The notes beneath the pieces are model-generated. The model was not told the origin of the DNA and did no database searches. It saw nothing but the letters and a program-made list of their open reading frames with translations. Shown piece by piece: positions 15,775 through 26,694 of a DNA stretch of 64,000 bases. This DNA is from Pseudoalteromonas sp. H71. GTDB lineage: Bacteria; Pseudomonadota; Gammaproteobacteria; Enterobacterales; Alteromonadaceae. Made by a program: the position numbers and the translations under genes. Positions within the stretch are counted from its first letter, which is position 1, and each line of letters starts with the position of its first letter. The stretch lies in contig NZ_LODI01000014.1 of the NCBI RefSeq assembly GCF_001468485.1, positions 2,067-66,066 of the forward strand, given 5' to 3'.

Positions 15775-18549
15775 ATGAAAACAAAGCTCACCCTACTCAG
15801 TAGCGCATTTATTACTAGCTTAGTCAGCACCACGCCTAGTGCAAAAGATGCATTAGAATTTACAGACGTATTTAACTTCAAATCAGCCAAAGGCACACAG
15901 CTGTCTGAAGATGGCCGTATTTTATCTTTGAGTGCTACGCCATATCGCGGCAATGCGACAGGGCAAGTATACTCTTTAACAAATAACAGCTTAATAAGTG
16001 AAGTTGAACGAGGTACAAAACCGCTTATAAACAAAGCGGCTAACTGGGTTGCTTTTACGCAAGTACCCACATTACTCGAAAAAGAAACCACCAAGAAAAA
16101 AAACACGCTTAAAAATAACTTAGTGCTAGTGAATACTGAAACAGGTGAGCAAAAAAGTTTTGAGAATGTAAAAGACTACGCATTATCAAACGATGGGGTA
16201 TGGCTTGCTTATCGCTCAGATATAAAAGCAGATAAAACTGATAATGGAGAAAAAAAAACCAAGGATGAGAGTGAAGAGGAAGACAGCAGCGCCATTTCAC
16301 CTGACAAAAAAGACAAGGTTTACCCGCTCGTTATTATTAATTTAAAAAACCAACAAAGTGAAACTATTGATAACGTTTTTAGTTACAGTATAAGTGCTAC
16401 TAATGATCAGCTTTTGCTAAGCCAAAGTTACCCTGATGGTAACGACAACCAAATAAAGCTAATCTCACTAACATCTTTTAAAAGTGAAGTGCTAATTGAT
16501 GAACCCGGTGTTGTTGCGAATAAAATAGCGTGGCACCCAATCGAAACAACCGTGGCATTTACATTGGGTAATTATGTAAACGAAGATACTCGCCGACGAA
16601 ACCACTCACTACAATTATGGAAAAACGAAACACTTTTAACTATTGAATCTTCAAACAAAGAGTGGACTATAGGCAAAACTGCAAAACTAAGCTGGTCAGA
16701 AAACGGCAAACGCTTATACTTTGAAAACCGACCAAAACTTGCAGCGAAAGTAAAAGCAAAAGAATTCGTAGATGAAACCTCACTCTATGACATTGAGACC
16801 ATTCGCGAGCAAAAAGGCTTGGATATTTGGCATAACAAAGACCCAGAGATAAAACCACGCGAGAAACAACAATGGAACGCGGTTAATAAGCACCGTCACT
16901 ACGAAGCCGTATATCATGTAAATTCACAAGAAGTAGTTCAACTGAGTACCCCTGCAATGCCGAGTGTTGCTCTTAATACAGAGCGCGATACTTCCTTGCT
17001 GGGCTCGTCAAACACTCCCTATTTAGAAAAAATAATGTATGGCGGATTTTTTGCGGATTACTACGCTGTAAACATCAATACAGGCAAGCAAACTCCTATT
17101 GTGACTAACAGCCCTTTTAGGCCTTCTCTTTCTCCTAATGGCTTATTTGCGGCTTACTTTGCCGACAACCAAATACAACTAAAAGAATTAGCTAACAATA
17201 AGGTTACTCCGGTTACACTAGCCCTAAAAGCAATCTTTGCCGACGACAAACACGATTACCCATCAGATCAACCAGGCTATGGTTTTGCAGGCTGGATGAG
17301 CGATAGCAGCCAAGTACTTGCTTATAGCAAATATGATATTTGGGCGTTTAATGTAAACACCAAGCAAGCTAAACGCTTAACAAATGGAAAGCAGACTAAT
17401 ACACAGTATCGCGTCATTAAGCTCGATAACAGCCAGGTAGGCTTTAAACAAGATGAAACACTGCTAGTTACTGCTGTTAACCTTCAAACAAAGCAAAGCG
17501 AAGTGGCTAAGCTTGATTTAGAAAACACGACCATCACTAAAGTACTCAGTGGTGATAAACGTTTTGATATTGTTAAAAAAGCCAAGAAAGCAGATAGATA
17601 CCTATTTACAGAACAGAGTTATCATCAGTTCCCAGATTTCTATCAAACCGACTTAAGCTTTTTAACCACACAAAAAGTAACTGATTTGAACCCTCAAACC
17701 GCAAATTTTGCTTGGGGTGAAAAACCTGAACTGATTAACTACAAAGGCTTTGATGGTGAAGACTTACAAGGTGTTTTAATAAAACCTGACGGTTACAAAA
17801 AAGGCGATAAAGTGCCTGTTGTCGTTTATTTTTATCGTTACATGAGCCAGCGTATGTTTGATTTTCCTAAAATGGAGTTAAATCATCGCCCTAATTTCCC
17901 AATGTTTACATCAAATGGCTACGCTATCTTTTTACCTGATATTCGTTTTGAAATTGGTCACCCGGGCAAATCGTCAACGCAAACTATGATCAACGCTACC
18001 CAAAAGTTAATAGATCTTGGTATTGCTGATCCAAACAAAATTGGCTTGCAAGGCCACTCATGGGCTGGGTACCAAAGTGCATTTATGATCACCCAAACAG
18101 ATATGTTTAAAGCGGTGGTATCGGGCGCACCGGTATCTAATATGACCAGCGCATACAGTGGCATACGCTTAAAGTCAGGCCTTGCTCGCCAGTTTCAGTA
18201 CGAAACAGGGCAAAGCCGCATAGGTAAAAACTTATTTGAGGCGCCAGAGTTGTATATTGAAAACTCGCCTGTATTTTTTGCCGACAAAGTAAATACGCCA
18301 ATCTTAATTATGTTTGGTGACAAAGATGATGCGGTGCCTTGGCACGAAGGCGTACAGTATTATTTAGCACTTCGTCGTGCAGGCAAAGATGCGACCTTTT
18401 TACAGTACGAAGGCGAACCACATCACTTGAAAAAGTTTCCTAATCAGGTCGATTTTTCAGTCCGTATGATGCAGTACTTCGATCATTACCTAAAAGGTCA
18501 GCCTGCAGCTAAATGGATGATTGAAGGTGAAGCATTTATAAGTGAGTGA
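15775..18549 (+). CDS. Exported S9-family (prolyl oligopeptidase-type) peptidase
   Basis: The 924-residue protein has an N-terminal signal peptide (about 1-23), a long region with WD/beta-propeller-like repeats (about 30-640), and a C-terminal alpha/beta-hydrolase domain. The catalytic triad is visible: Ser762 in GHSWAG, an Asp in GDKDDAVPW (849-852) and a His in GEPHHLKK (883/884). S9 enzymes cleave short peptides; this one would act in the periplasm or at the outer membrane. Residues 155-180 are a highly charged Lys/Glu/Asp insertion, probably a disordered loop. The subfamily (S9C-like or DPP IV-like) cannot be settled by eye. It appears to be a single-gene unit. Confidence 0.88.
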   Translation: MKTKLTLLSSAFITSLVSTTPSAKDALEFTDVFNFKSAKGTQLSEDGRILSLSATPYRGNATGQVYSLTNNSLISEVERGTKPLINKAANWVAFTQVPTLLEKETTKKKNTLKNNLVLVNTETGEQKSFENVKDYALSNDGVWLAYRSDIKADKTDNGEKKTKDESEEEDSSAISPDKKDKVYPLVIINLKNQQSETIDNVFSYSISATNDQLLLSQSYPDGNDNQIKLISLTSFKSEVLIDEPGVVANKIAWHPIETTVAFTLGNYVNEDTRRRNHSLQLWKNETLLTIESSNKEWTIGKTAKLSWSENGKRLYFENRPKLAAKVKAKEFVDETSLYDIETIREQKGLDIWHNKDPEIKPREKQQWNAVNKHRHYEAVYHVNSQEVVQLSTPAMPSVALNTERDTSLLGSSNTPYLEKIMYGGFFADYYAVNINTGKQTPIVTNSPFRPSLSPNGLFAAYFADNQIQLKELANNKVTPVTLALKAIFADDKHDYPSDQPGYGFAGWMSDSSQVLAYSKYDIWAFNVNTKQAKRLTNGKQTNTQYRVIKLDNSQVGFKQDETLLVTAVNLQTKQSEVAKLDLENTTITKVLSGDKRFDIVKKAKKADRYLFTEQSYHQFPDFYQTDLSFLTTQKVTDLNPQTANFAWGEKPELINYKGFDGEDLQGVLIKPDGYKKGDKVPVVVYFYRYMSQRMFDFPKMELNHRPNFPMFTSNGYAIFLPDIRFEIGHPGKSSTQTMINATQKLIDLGIADPNKIGLQGHSWAGYQSAFMITQTDMFKAVVSGAPVSNMTSAYSGIRLKSGLARQFQYETGQSRIGKNLFEAPELYIENSPVFFADKVNTPILIMFGDKDDAVPWHEGVQYYLALRRAGKDATFLQYEGEPHHLKKFPNQVDFSVRMMQYFDHYLKGQPAAKWMIEGEAFISE

Positions 18550-18603
18550 ACTGAGACATTCATAAATAAACATGATAAAAGCTGATCAGAGTACTCAGAC
18601 AGA

Positions 18604-18638
18604 TAGAGGCCGATATTACTCAGTAATATCGGCCTCTA
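18604..18638. terminator. Perfect 35-bp palindrome downstream of S9 peptidase
   Basis: Two 17-bp arms (TAGAGGCCGATATTACT and its exact complement) flank a single central C. It lies 55 bp after the S9 peptidase stop. It lacks an immediate T tract, so it may be a transcript-stabilising hairpin or part of a bipartite terminator with the next hairpin. Confidence 0.6.
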
Positions 18639-18664
18639 AATAGTCAATTATTTTTCCAGCAACA

Positions 18665-18692
18665 AAAAAGCCGCGATAATCGCGGCTTTTTT
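18665..18692. terminator. Bidirectional terminator
   Basis: AGCCGCGA-TAA-TCGCGGCT is bounded by A and T runs on both sides and lies between convergent genes, serving the S9 peptidase gene and the DUF3718-like gene. Confidence 0.9.
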
Positions 18693-18706
18693 TAAATTAC
18701 TAATAA

Positions 18707-19081
18707 TTACAAACCAGCACGGTCTTTAATTACAGGAATAAGCGCAGAACCTGCGTGATTGCCTTCAGCCCAGGCTATGTCGGCACCGTCTGACAATGAA
18801 CTTTTAGATAAGTTTTTAACAATATACTCACCTGCATCTACAGCATTGCTGGCAACGGCATGACGCAATAAGTTATTACCGTTACATTGAATAGAATCAT
18901 ATATGTTACGAATTTTTACACGAGAGCTTTTTAACTTGCTACGTAAACGGTTTTTATCATCTGCTGCGATATACTCGCAAATAGATAGCGCTAGTTGATC
19001 ATTTGCCTTTACAGGAGCTGTGTACGAAAGTGAACCTGCAGCAATAGCAGAAATAACAACTAACTTTGATAATTTAAACAT
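18707..19081 (-). CDS. Small exported protein, DUF3718-like
   Basis: This 124-residue protein has a signal peptide cleaved after about residue 26 (APVKA-ND). Two cysteines (SICEYIAADDKNRLR and SIQCNGNNLLRHA) probably form a disulfide. The pattern CEYIAADDKNRLR followed by IRNIYDSIQCNG is what I associate with the DUF3718 family of Alteromonadales, whose function is unknown. It stands alone, convergent with the S9 peptidase gene. Confidence 0.7.
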   Translation of the reverse strand: MFKLSKLVVISAIAAGSLSYTAPVKANDQLALSICEYIAADDKNRLRSKLKSSRVKIRNIYDSIQCNGNNLLRHAVASNAVDAGEYIVKNLSKSSLSDGADIAWAEGNHAGSALIPVIKDRAGL

Positions 19082-19160
19082 TGTTGACCCTTGTTTGGTA
19101 CTTTATTCCTACGTTAACTGGTTAATATTGTACCAACCTAGTTAACCTTACGCAATAATG

Positions 19161-19652
19161 TTAGCAGTATTTATACAAAGTTACGAATTTATAACTATGT
19201 TTATTTTTTTCGTCTGGCAGTTTAACTTGCTCTTCTTTCACTTCCCAATTTGCAATAGCTTGGTAATCGGGGAACTGTGTATCGCCTTCAACATCGAGAT
19301 CAATAAAGGTTAAATATAAGCGCTCAGCTTGTGTTAAAAACTGCTGATAAACATTTCCACCACCAATAACCATCACTTCTTCAACATCACAAACCAAGCT
19401 CAGCGCGGCCTCTGGGCTTGTTACCGTTTCAATACCTTCGGCCTTATATTCAGTGTTGCGCGTAATAATAATATTGCGTCTACCAGGTAAAGGACGGCCA
19501 ATAGACTCAAAAGTTTTACGACCCATGATCACAGGCTTGCCTGTAGTAACGGCTTTAAAATGTTGGAGATCTGCAGGTAAATGCCACGGCATTTTATTAT
19601 CAAGACCAATAACACGGTTATTTGCCATGGCGGCAATCATTGAAATAATCAC
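19161..19652 (-). CDS. folA: Dihydrofolate reductase
   Basis: FolA reduces dihydrofolate to tetrahydrofolate with NADPH and is the target of trimethoprim. The 163-residue protein shows PWHLPADLQHFKAVTTGKP with the catalytic Asp, the NADPH-binding VIMGRKTFESIGRPLPGR and the later VIGGGNVYQQFL. The start is GTG 19652; the family N-terminus (M-ISLIAAL in E. coli) aligns from there. It is transcribed separately from obgE, which has its own terminator in between. Confidence 0.96.
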   Translation of the reverse strand: MIISMIAAMANNRVIGLDNKMPWHLPADLQHFKAVTTGKPVIMGRKTFESIGRPLPGRRNIIITRNTEYKAEGIETVTSPEAALSLVCDVEEVMVIGGGNVYQQFLTQAERLYLTFIDLDVEGDTQFPDYQAIANWEVKEEQVKLPDEKNKHSYKFVTLYKYC

Positions 19653-19685
19653 ATTAAATACCTAATACTTTACTATTAAAAAACA

Positions 19686-19709
19686 AAAAAGGAGCCACTG
19701 CTCCTTTTT
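19686..19709 (-). terminator. Terminator of obgE
   Basis: GGAGC-CACT-GCTCC is flanked by A5 and T5 tracts, just after the obgE stop on the minus strand. Confidence 0.8.
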
Positions 19710-19723
19710 ATATTTAATTAAAA

Positions 19724-20881
<1,158 letters not shown>

Positions 20882-20918
20882 TCACTTTAGGGATTGGCTT
20901 GCTAATTTATACATTATA

Positions 20919-20957
20919 TACCGAAGCCAAGCCGATTGCAGGCTTGGCTTTGGTATA
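20919..20957 (-). other. Hairpin in the rpmA-obgE spacer
   Basis: ATACCGAAGCCAAGCC and the near-complement GGCTTGGCTTTGGTAT form a long stem with a 7-base loop, lying between the rpmA terminator and the obgE start. It may be a second terminator element or a stabilising 5' leader hairpin of obgE. Confidence 0.5.
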
Positions 20958-20974
20958 TATTTTTTTCTCAAAAC

Positions 20975-21002
20975 AAAAAACCCCGCAAAGGCGGGGTTTT
21001 TT
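20975..21002 (-). terminator. Terminator of rplU-rpmA
   Basis: CCCCGC-AAAG-GCGGGG is flanked by A6 and T6 runs immediately downstream of rpmA. Confidence 0.92.
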
Positions 21003-21016
21003 AACTACCTTACTGA

Positions 21017-21274
21017 TTACTCAGTTACGATAGTTACGTATTTACGGTTTAAAGGACCTTTTTGTTCAAACTGAACTTTACCATCTGCTTTTGCGAAGAT
21101 AGTGTGGTCTTTACCGATACCTACGTTTGTACCAGGGTGGAAACGTGTTCCACGCTGACGAACAATGATGCTACCCGCTAGAACTGATTCGCCACCAAAA
21201 CGCTTAACACCTAGGCGTTTGCTTTCTGAATCGCGACCGTTACGAGTACTACCAGCTGCTTTTTTATGTGCCAT
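21017..21274 (-). CDS. rpmA: 50S ribosomal protein L27
   Basis: The 85-residue protein starts [20 protein letters not shown], the conserved L27 N-terminus that reaches the peptidyl-transferase centre, and contains [15 protein letters not shown]. It lies 16 bp after rplU in the standard operon. Confidence 0.98.
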
Positions 21275-21290
21275 TTCTAAGTACCTCTAA

Positions 21291-21602
21291 TTAAGCGCTA
21301 ATGCCAGTGATTTTAACTTCTGTGAACCATTGACGGTGGCCCATTTGCTTACGAGAATGCTTACGGCGTCTAAATTTAACAACCTTAATCTTCTCACCGC
21401 GACCATGTGAAACAACCTCAGCTGTTATCTTACCACCGTTTACGAACGGTACACCGATCTCGATCTTCTCACCATCAGCAACTAAAAGCACTGAATCAAA
21501 TTCAACTGCCGCACCAGTTTCAACGTCTAATTTTTCAAGACGAATCGTTTGACCTTCAGTCACACGATGCTGTTTACCACCACTTTGGAAAACCGCGTAC
21601 AT
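21291..21602 (-). CDS. rplU: 50S ribosomal protein L21
   Basis: L21 binds 23S rRNA in the large subunit. The family N-terminus [14 protein letters not shown] fixes the start at 21602 (103 residues); the upstream in-frame extension belongs to the leader. The C-terminus [20 protein letters not shown] is the L21 signature. It is the first gene of rplU-rpmA. Confidence 0.97.
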
Positions 21603-21616
21603 AATTAACTCCGTCT

Positions 21617-21637
21617 GTGCACCCTCAAATCGGTGCA
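21617..21637 (-). promoter_or_regulatory. Hairpin in the rplU 5' leader
   Basis: TGCACC and GGTGCA pair across an 8-base loop 15 bp upstream of the rplU start. Its position suits translational autoregulation by a ribosomal protein, as known for other r-protein operons; this is inference. Confidence 0.35.
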
Positions 21638-21638
21638 A

Positions 21639-22023
21639 CTAAAATATTCTTCGATAGGGCGCGAAGTTTACGCTAACGCGAAATAACTAGCAAGCCTATT
21701 TTGTAATTAAAATGAATAAAAAGTAGCTGCTTTGAGAGCAATTCAATATTTTCTCTATTTTATATTAATTAAGCCTTTTGCCAAGCGCTTTTTAACTCTT
21801 TGTAAAAATAATCCTACTGAGCAAAATGCAACCTGTGCAGTTCATTCTACAAACTCAAAAATCACTTTTACTGCCCAATAATTAAACAGACTTGTTATTA
21901 AATTAAGCACTTATTAAGCACTTTAAGTGGGTTTTTTAAATCAATCGTCACAAAATATCGAGCTAGTGCGTTTTTTGTTGTACAATCTGCGCCGTTCACA
22001 CATAAAAATTGGCTCGGAGATCA
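21639..22023. promoter_or_regulatory. Divergent rplU / ispB promoter region
   Basis: This AT-rich spacer holds the promoters of rplU (minus) and ispB (plus). I see no small ORF, RNA gene or repeat in it beyond short A/T tracts. Confidence 0.4.
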
Positions 22024-22995
22024 ATGGATATAAAAGCTATCCAGGCGTTAATAGAAAGCGATATGAATGACGTCAATCAACTTATACATGCGCAAATGCG
22101 CTCAGATGTGGCGTTAGTAAACCAACTTGGTTTATACATAGTTAACAGCGGCGGCAAACGCGTTCGCCCTATGTTAGCTATTCTAGCAGCCAAAGCGCTA
22201 GGATATACAGGTAAAGACCACATTACGCTTGCGACCATTGTTGAGTTTATTCACACCGCGACCTTATTACACGACGACGTTGTTGACGAGTCAAATTTGC
22301 GCCGAGGCACGCCTACAGCTAACGCTGAATTTGGTAATGCTGCAAGCGTATTAGTTGGCGACTTTATCTACACGCGCTCATTTCAGTTGATGGTCGGTTT
22401 GGGCAAAATGCAAATTATGCAAATACTTGCTGATGCAACCAATATTATTGCTGAAGGTGAAGTGCTGCAACTTATGAATTGCAACGATCCAGACACAACC
22501 GAAGCCAGCTATATGCAAGTTATTTACTCTAAAACAGCTAAGTTGTTTGAAGCTGCAACTGGGCTTGCAGCCATTATTACCGACAATGATGAAGCCACTC
22601 TCAATGCGTTAAACTTGTATGGCATGCACCTAGGCACGGCATTTCAACTTGTTGACGATGTGCTGGATTATAATGCCGATGCAGACCAGCTAGGTAAAAA
22701 TATTGGTGATGATTTAGCCGAGGGAAAACCTACCCTACCGCTCATATATGCGATGCAACATGGTAACAGTGAGCAAAAACAGCTTATCCGAGACGCCATT
22801 GAGCACAGTAACGGAATGGACAATTTAGAGGCTATATTAGATGCGTTAAAGCATACCAATGCTTTAGAGTTCACAATGAAAAAAGCCGAATTAGAAGCTG
22901 ATAAAGCAATTGCTTGCCTAAACTTTTTACCTGAATCTGATTACAAACACGCATTAGTCAGCTTAGCCCGCATAGCAGTGGACCGTGACCATTAA
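22024..22995 (+). CDS. ispB: Octaprenyl diphosphate synthase
   Basis: IspB condenses isopentenyl diphosphate units onto farnesyl diphosphate to make the ubiquinone/menaquinone side chain. The 323-residue protein has the first Asp-rich motif in LLHDDVVDESNLRRG and the second in FQLVDDVLDY, plus GGKRVRPML. ATG 22024 is chosen because CGGAGA lies just upstream, over the in-frame TTG at 22009. Its place beside rplU-rpmA is the usual gammaproteobacterial arrangement. Exact chain length cannot be read from sequence. Confidence 0.93.
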   Translation: MDIKAIQALIESDMNDVNQLIHAQMRSDVALVNQLGLYIVNSGGKRVRPMLAILAAKALGYTGKDHITLATIVEFIHTATLLHDDVVDESNLRRGTPTANAEFGNAASVLVGDFIYTRSFQLMVGLGKMQIMQILADATNIIAEGEVLQLMNCNDPDTTEASYMQVIYSKTAKLFEAATGLAAIITDNDEATLNALNLYGMHLGTAFQLVDDVLDYNADADQLGKNIGDDLAEGKPTLPLIYAMQHGNSEQKQLIRDAIEHSNGMDNLEAILDALKHTNALEFTMKKAELEADKAIACLNFLPESDYKHALVSLARIAVDRDH

Positions 22996-23031
22996 TATTT
23001 AGTGGCTCGATGTAAATAAATTTAGATCAAC

Positions 23032-23059
23032 AAAAAAGCCTGCAAATGCAGGCTTTTTT
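23032..23059. terminator. Bidirectional terminator between ispB and mdh
   Basis: GCCTGCA-AA-TGCAGGC is flanked by A6 and T6 runs between convergent genes. Confidence 0.92.
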
Positions 23060-23076
23060 AATGCTCAATTTGGCTA

Positions 23077-24009
23077 TTACGCCATGAAATCAACACCTTC
23101 TTTGATGTCTTTTTTCAGAGTCTCAAGCATGTCGTTTTTCGCTTTTTCTTCAAAAGCGCTAAGTTCGCCGTAAGAAAGAATTTCTTCAACGCCGTTTTTA
23201 CCTAAGCGTACTGGGTGTGCAAAATACTCTGCATCACCATCTTCAACAGCAACATATGCATAGTCTACAACTTCTTCACCTTGTAGGCCTTTAACTAAAG
23301 ACATACAAAAACGTGCTGCAGCAGCACCCATTGATAATGTAGCTGAACCACCACCGGCTTTAGCATTTACTACTTCAGTACCTGCATTTTGAATACGTGG
23401 AGTAAGCGCAGCAACTTCGTCTTCAGTGAAAGTAACACCTTCAACTTGAGAAAGAAGAGGAAGGATAGTTGTGCCAGAGTGGCCACCAATTACAGGTACT
23501 TTAACTGTAGCGACGTCTACACCTTTAAGTTCAGCAACAAATGCTTCTGAACGAATGACGTCAAGCGTAGTAATACCAAATACACGGCTTGCATCGTATG
23601 TGCCTGCTTTTTTAAACACTTCAGCAACAATAGGTACGGTGCCGTTTACTGGGTTAGTAATAATACCCACAAGTGCTTTAGGACAGCTAGCAACAATGCC
23701 TTCAGCTAGTGTTTTGATGATACCGGCATTTACATTAAATAAATCTGCACGATCCATACCTGGTTTACGTGGCATACCCGCTGGGATTAAAACAATGTCA
23801 GCACCTTCAAGCGCTTTGTTTAAATCGTCTGCGCCAAAACCTGCTACTTTAACATCAGTTGGGATGTGTGATAGGTCAACAGCAACACCTGGTACAACTG
23901 GTGCAACATCGTAAAGTGATAATTCAGAACCAGCCGGTAAGCCTGTTTTTAATAGTAAAGACAATGCTTGACCGATACCGCCTGCAGCACCTAATACAGC
24001 AACTTTCAT
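23077..24009 (-). CDS. mdh: Malate dehydrogenase
   Basis: This NAD-dependent TCA-cycle enzyme interconverts malate and oxaloacetate. The 310-residue protein has the Rossmann motif [17 protein letters not shown], the substrate-binding arginines in [14 protein letters not shown] and the catalytic His in [16 protein letters not shown]. It is of the E. coli type and is divergent from argR, the same arrangement as in E. coli. Confidence 0.98.
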   Translation of the reverse strand: MKVAVLGAAGGIGQALSLLLKTGLPAGSELSLYDVAPVVPGVAVDLSHIPTDVKVAGFGADDLNKALEGADIVLIPAGMPRKPGMDRADLFNVNAGIIKTLAEGIVASCPKALVGIITNPVNGTVPIVAEVFKKAGTYDASRVFGITTLDVIRSEAFVAELKGVDVATVKVPVIGGHSGTTILPLLSQVEGVTFTEDEVAALTPRIQNAGTEVVNAKAGGGSATLSMGAAAARFCMSLVKGLQGEEVVDYAYVAVEDGDAEYFAHPVRLGKNGVEEILSYGELSAFEEKAKNDMLETLKKDIKEGVDFMA

Positions 24010-24172
24010 TGGAATTCTCCGTCATTTGAGGTAGGAAATACTTGTGGCCCTTAAGATAATGAAATTAGCGCCTAAAAACAAATTTATCGGGCCTATTTTG
24101 CGATATTTTCGACCATAGTTGTAAACTTTGGTGGTTTATCGCATCAAACTGTCAAGTTGACTAAACAACTGC

Positions 24173-24186
24173 TGCATAATTATTCA
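24173..24186. promoter_or_regulatory. ARG-box-like operator upstream of argR
   Basis: TGCATAATTATTCA matches the ArgR consensus (TGAATwwwwATTCA) at all but one or two positions and lies 48 bp upstream of the argR start. It suggests autoregulation as in E. coli. Confidence 0.55.
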
Positions 24187-24233
24187 TTTTTGTGTAGTAT
24201 TTACAGCATAAATAACAATAATGAATAAAGACT

Positions 24234-24701
24234 ATGCAACCTCAAGATAAACAAGAAGCATTGGTAAAAGCGTTTAAGTCTCTTTTAAAAGAAGAAAACT
24301 TTGGCTCTCAGGGCGAAATAGTTGATGCTCTCAAAGAGCAAGGCTTTGATAATATAAGCCAGAGTAAAGTGTCACGCATGTTAAGTAAGTTTGGCGCTGT
24401 GCGTACCCGTAATGCTAAGCAAGAAATGGTTTACTGCCTCCCCGCTGAAATGGGAGTGCCTACAGCTAAAAGCCCATTACGCCAGTTAGTAATTGATATT
24501 ATGCATAATGAAATGATGATCATTATTCGCACAAGCCCAGGTGCTGCGCAGCTTATTGCCCGCTTACTTGACTCGTTAGGAAAGGCCGATGGTGTACTCG
24601 GTACTATTGCCGGAGACGATACTATATTTATTGCTCCAGCAAAAATTTCTGAAATAGACGTAACACTTGAACGTGTACGTATTTTGTTTGATACGGTTTA
24701 A
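24234..24701 (+). CDS. argR: Arginine repressor
   Basis: ArgR is a hexameric arginine-responsive regulator and a cofactor in some site-specific recombination. The 155-residue protein has an N-terminal winged helix (residues about 8-70, [19 protein letters not shown] and [19 protein letters not shown]) and a C-terminal arginine-binding domain with [13 protein letters not shown]. It is divergent from mdh. Its stop codon overlaps the stop of the convergent peroxidase gene by 4 bp. Confidence 0.97.
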   Translation: MQPQDKQEALVKAFKSLLKEENFGSQGEIVDALKEQGFDNISQSKVSRMLSKFGAVRTRNAKQEMVYCLPAEMGVPTAKSPLRQLVIDIMHNEMMIIIRTSPGAAQLIARLLDSLGKADGVLGTIAGDDTIFIAPAKISEIDVTLERVRILFDTV

Positions 24702-25597
24702 ATTTGCTTTAAAAACCCAACTGAGGGGGCAAAAAAAGCTGACCCCATATCGGCTTGAGTAAAATCAAGCCAGTGGTCGTAACACTCCCCCTCACCTAAA
24801 CGGCTATTCAATACAGCCTCAAATGCAGTCCCAGTGCTTGCGCAGCTTATGCATAACATCCCTTGTTCATAAACATCACCATAAGGCATACTTTGATTCA
24901 ACAAAAGGGGTTGCCCTTCTTCATCTTTTAATTCACTGCGCGTGGCATGGCTCGTATTTAACGCAGGGGTTATTAACGTGTTATCTAGGCGTGTACGGCC
25001 CATTATTTGTTCTTGTTCACTGAGCGATAAATGCTGCCAAACAGTTAAGTCGTGTTTGTAGCGTTGAACATGAATATAACTTCCCTGATCTTCAAAACAC
25101 CCTGGTTTATTAATTAACGCGGTTGCTCGTTTTTTTCTACCATGTGGCATATCGCCACCATAAATAAAGCCGTTAAAGTCTCGGCCATCTAAAAAGCGAA
25201 AGTTACGAATTTGCTCCACCAGCTCTACATCAGGTGCAAAAAGCTTTAAAACTTGCAGTGCAAATAAGTGATTTACATCTTCTCTATCGGAACGCACCTG
25301 CACAAACAAGTCACACGGTTGGACACTCATTTGGTGATCTGAATGATTTATATTGGGAAAGCTTTGCAGCTCACTAGGAATATATTCAGGAAGGATATGA
25401 GGCCAATATTGGGCACCAATGGCAACAACACATGACAACATTGACTCTGAAAACTGATCGTTAAACTCTTCTTCAATAGCGCTTACTTGCTTTAGTTTAG
25501 CGCGCAATGATTCGTCTTGACCATCAAACACATTAAAAAATAAATGCAAACCATGTAGGTTTGCTTCAGCACAAATCCCAGATTGCGCTTGCGCCAT
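24698..25597 (-). CDS. DyP-type heme peroxidase (YfeX-like)
   Basis: The 299-residue protein is a dye-decolorizing-type peroxidase, a family that binds heme and uses H2O2. Visible motifs are [10 protein letters not shown] (the GxxDG Asp, D137), the SHATR proximal His (H217), and the YfeX-like [11 protein letters not shown]. In YfeX and DyPB the distal Arg lies 17-18 residues after the proximal His; here those positions are Asn234 and Gln235, so the key distal Arg seems to be missing. No signal peptide is present, so the protein is cytoplasmic. It is the last gene of a unit with the Fbp iron transporter (48 bp gap), which suggests a role in heme or iron handling. Functional activity is uncertain because of the substitution. 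Confidence 0.85.
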   Translation of the reverse strand: MAQAQSGICAEANLHGLHLFFNVFDGQDESLRAKLKQVSAIEEEFNDQFSESMLSCVVAIGAQYWPHILPEYIPSELQSFPNINHSDHQMSVQPCDLFVQVRSDREDVNHLFALQVLKLFAPDVELVEQIRNFRFLDGRDFNGFIYGGDMPHGRKKRATALINKPGCFEDQGSYIHVQRYKHDLTVWQHLSLSEQEQIMGRTRLDNTLITPALNTSHATRSELKDEEGQPLLLNQSMPYGDVYEQGMLCISCASTGTAFEAVLNSRLGEGECYDHWLDFTQADMGSAFFAPSVGFLKQI

Positions 25598-25644
25598 TGT
25601 TATTCCTCAGTTTTACAGATATAAACACAGTAAATAACATTTGA

Positions 25645-26694
25645 TTACGATTCAAAAAAGTTCACTGTGTGGGGTTTTATTTTTATTATAACCTGCTCAT
25701 TGATTTCAAATGATTGGCCATATTGCGCTGCAACTTCAAGCGTTTGCTCGGCTATGACAACTTTATAAATATGAGCAGAACCAATAAAGCGACGACTTAA
25801 TATTGTAGCCCGTTTACTGAGTTTGTCACTTTGACACTCTTTCACCAGTTCAATTTGATGAGGTCGCACATATAACTCACCACTACATGAATTGTGGCTT
25901 GCTTGCGTATCAGACTCAACAGTACCAAAAGGTGTTTTATATTCAGTTGCCGTTAATGCTTGTGCGGGTAAGTATATGCCTTGACCAAGAAACTCTGCAA
26001 CCACCTTTGACCTAGGCGCAGCAAAAAGCTGCTCTGGCGTGCCTTGTTGGGCAACTTTTCCACGATGCATAATGGCAAGCGTGTCTGAAAAAGCAAACGC
26101 CTCTTCTTTGGAATGGGTAACAAATACCGCTGATACTTGTTGCGCCTTAATAATGCGGCGAATATCAGCAATTAACTCAAACCTAACTTGAGTATCTATA
26201 TTAGAAAAGGGCTCGTCAAGAAGTAGTAAACTTGGTTTATAAGCCAATGCACGGGCAATTGCAACACGTTGCTGCTGCCCACCAGAAAGCTGGTGAGGAA
26301 ACCTATCGGCACAGCCTGACAAATGCACTAACTGAAGCATTTCATCTACACGTTGTTGTTTTTCGGATTGGCTCATTTTACCCAACCCAAACGCAATGTT
26401 ATTTGCTACGCTTAAATGAGGAAACAACGCGTAATCTTGAAACATCATACCTATATTTCGGTGCTCTGGTGCAATAAATGTTGATTCATCACTGACAAGT
26501 TTACCATCAATAAATACACTTCCTTGCTTAGCCTCAACTAAACCTGCAATGGCTTTTAGTGTGGTGGTTTTGCCGCAGCCACTTGCACCAAGTAAACACA
26601 CAATCTCATCTTTACCCACCGTTAAATCTAAGTCTTCGATCACCTTTGTACCGTTATAGTGATAGCTTACACCTTGCAAAATTAAACTACTCAT
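25645..26694 (-). CDS. fbpC: Ferric iron ABC transporter, ATP-binding protein FbpC-like
   Basis: This ATPase energises uptake of periplasmic ferric ion. The 349-residue protein has Walker A GASGCGKTT, the signature LSGGQQQRVAIARA and Walker B LLLDEPFSNID, followed by a C-terminal TOBE-like regulatory domain (about 240-349). It directly abuts fbpB with no gap. The iron specificity is inferred from the operon, because related ATPases serve other ions and sugars. Confidence 0.88.
   Translation of the reverse strand: MSSLILQGVSYHYNGTKVIEDLDLTVGKDEIVCLLGASGCGKTTTLKAIAGLVEAKQGSVFIDGKLVSDESTFIAPEHRNIGMMFQDYALFPHLSVANNIAFGLGKMSQSEKQQRVDEMLQLVHLSGCADRFPHQLSGGQQQRVAIARALAYKPSLLLLDEPFSNIDTQVRFELIADIRRIIKAQQVSAVFVTHSKEEAFAFSDTLAIMHRGKVAQQGTPEQLFAAPRSKVVAEFLGQGIYLPAQALTATEYKTPFGTVESDTQASHNSCSGELYVRPHQIELVKECQSDKLSKRATILSRRFIGSAHIYKVVIAEQTLEVAAQYGQSFEINEQVIIKIKPHTVNFFES

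Noticed and set aside
23471-23914. 147-aa plus-strand ORF antisense to mdh
   Set aside because: Shadow of the conserved malate dehydrogenase gene.
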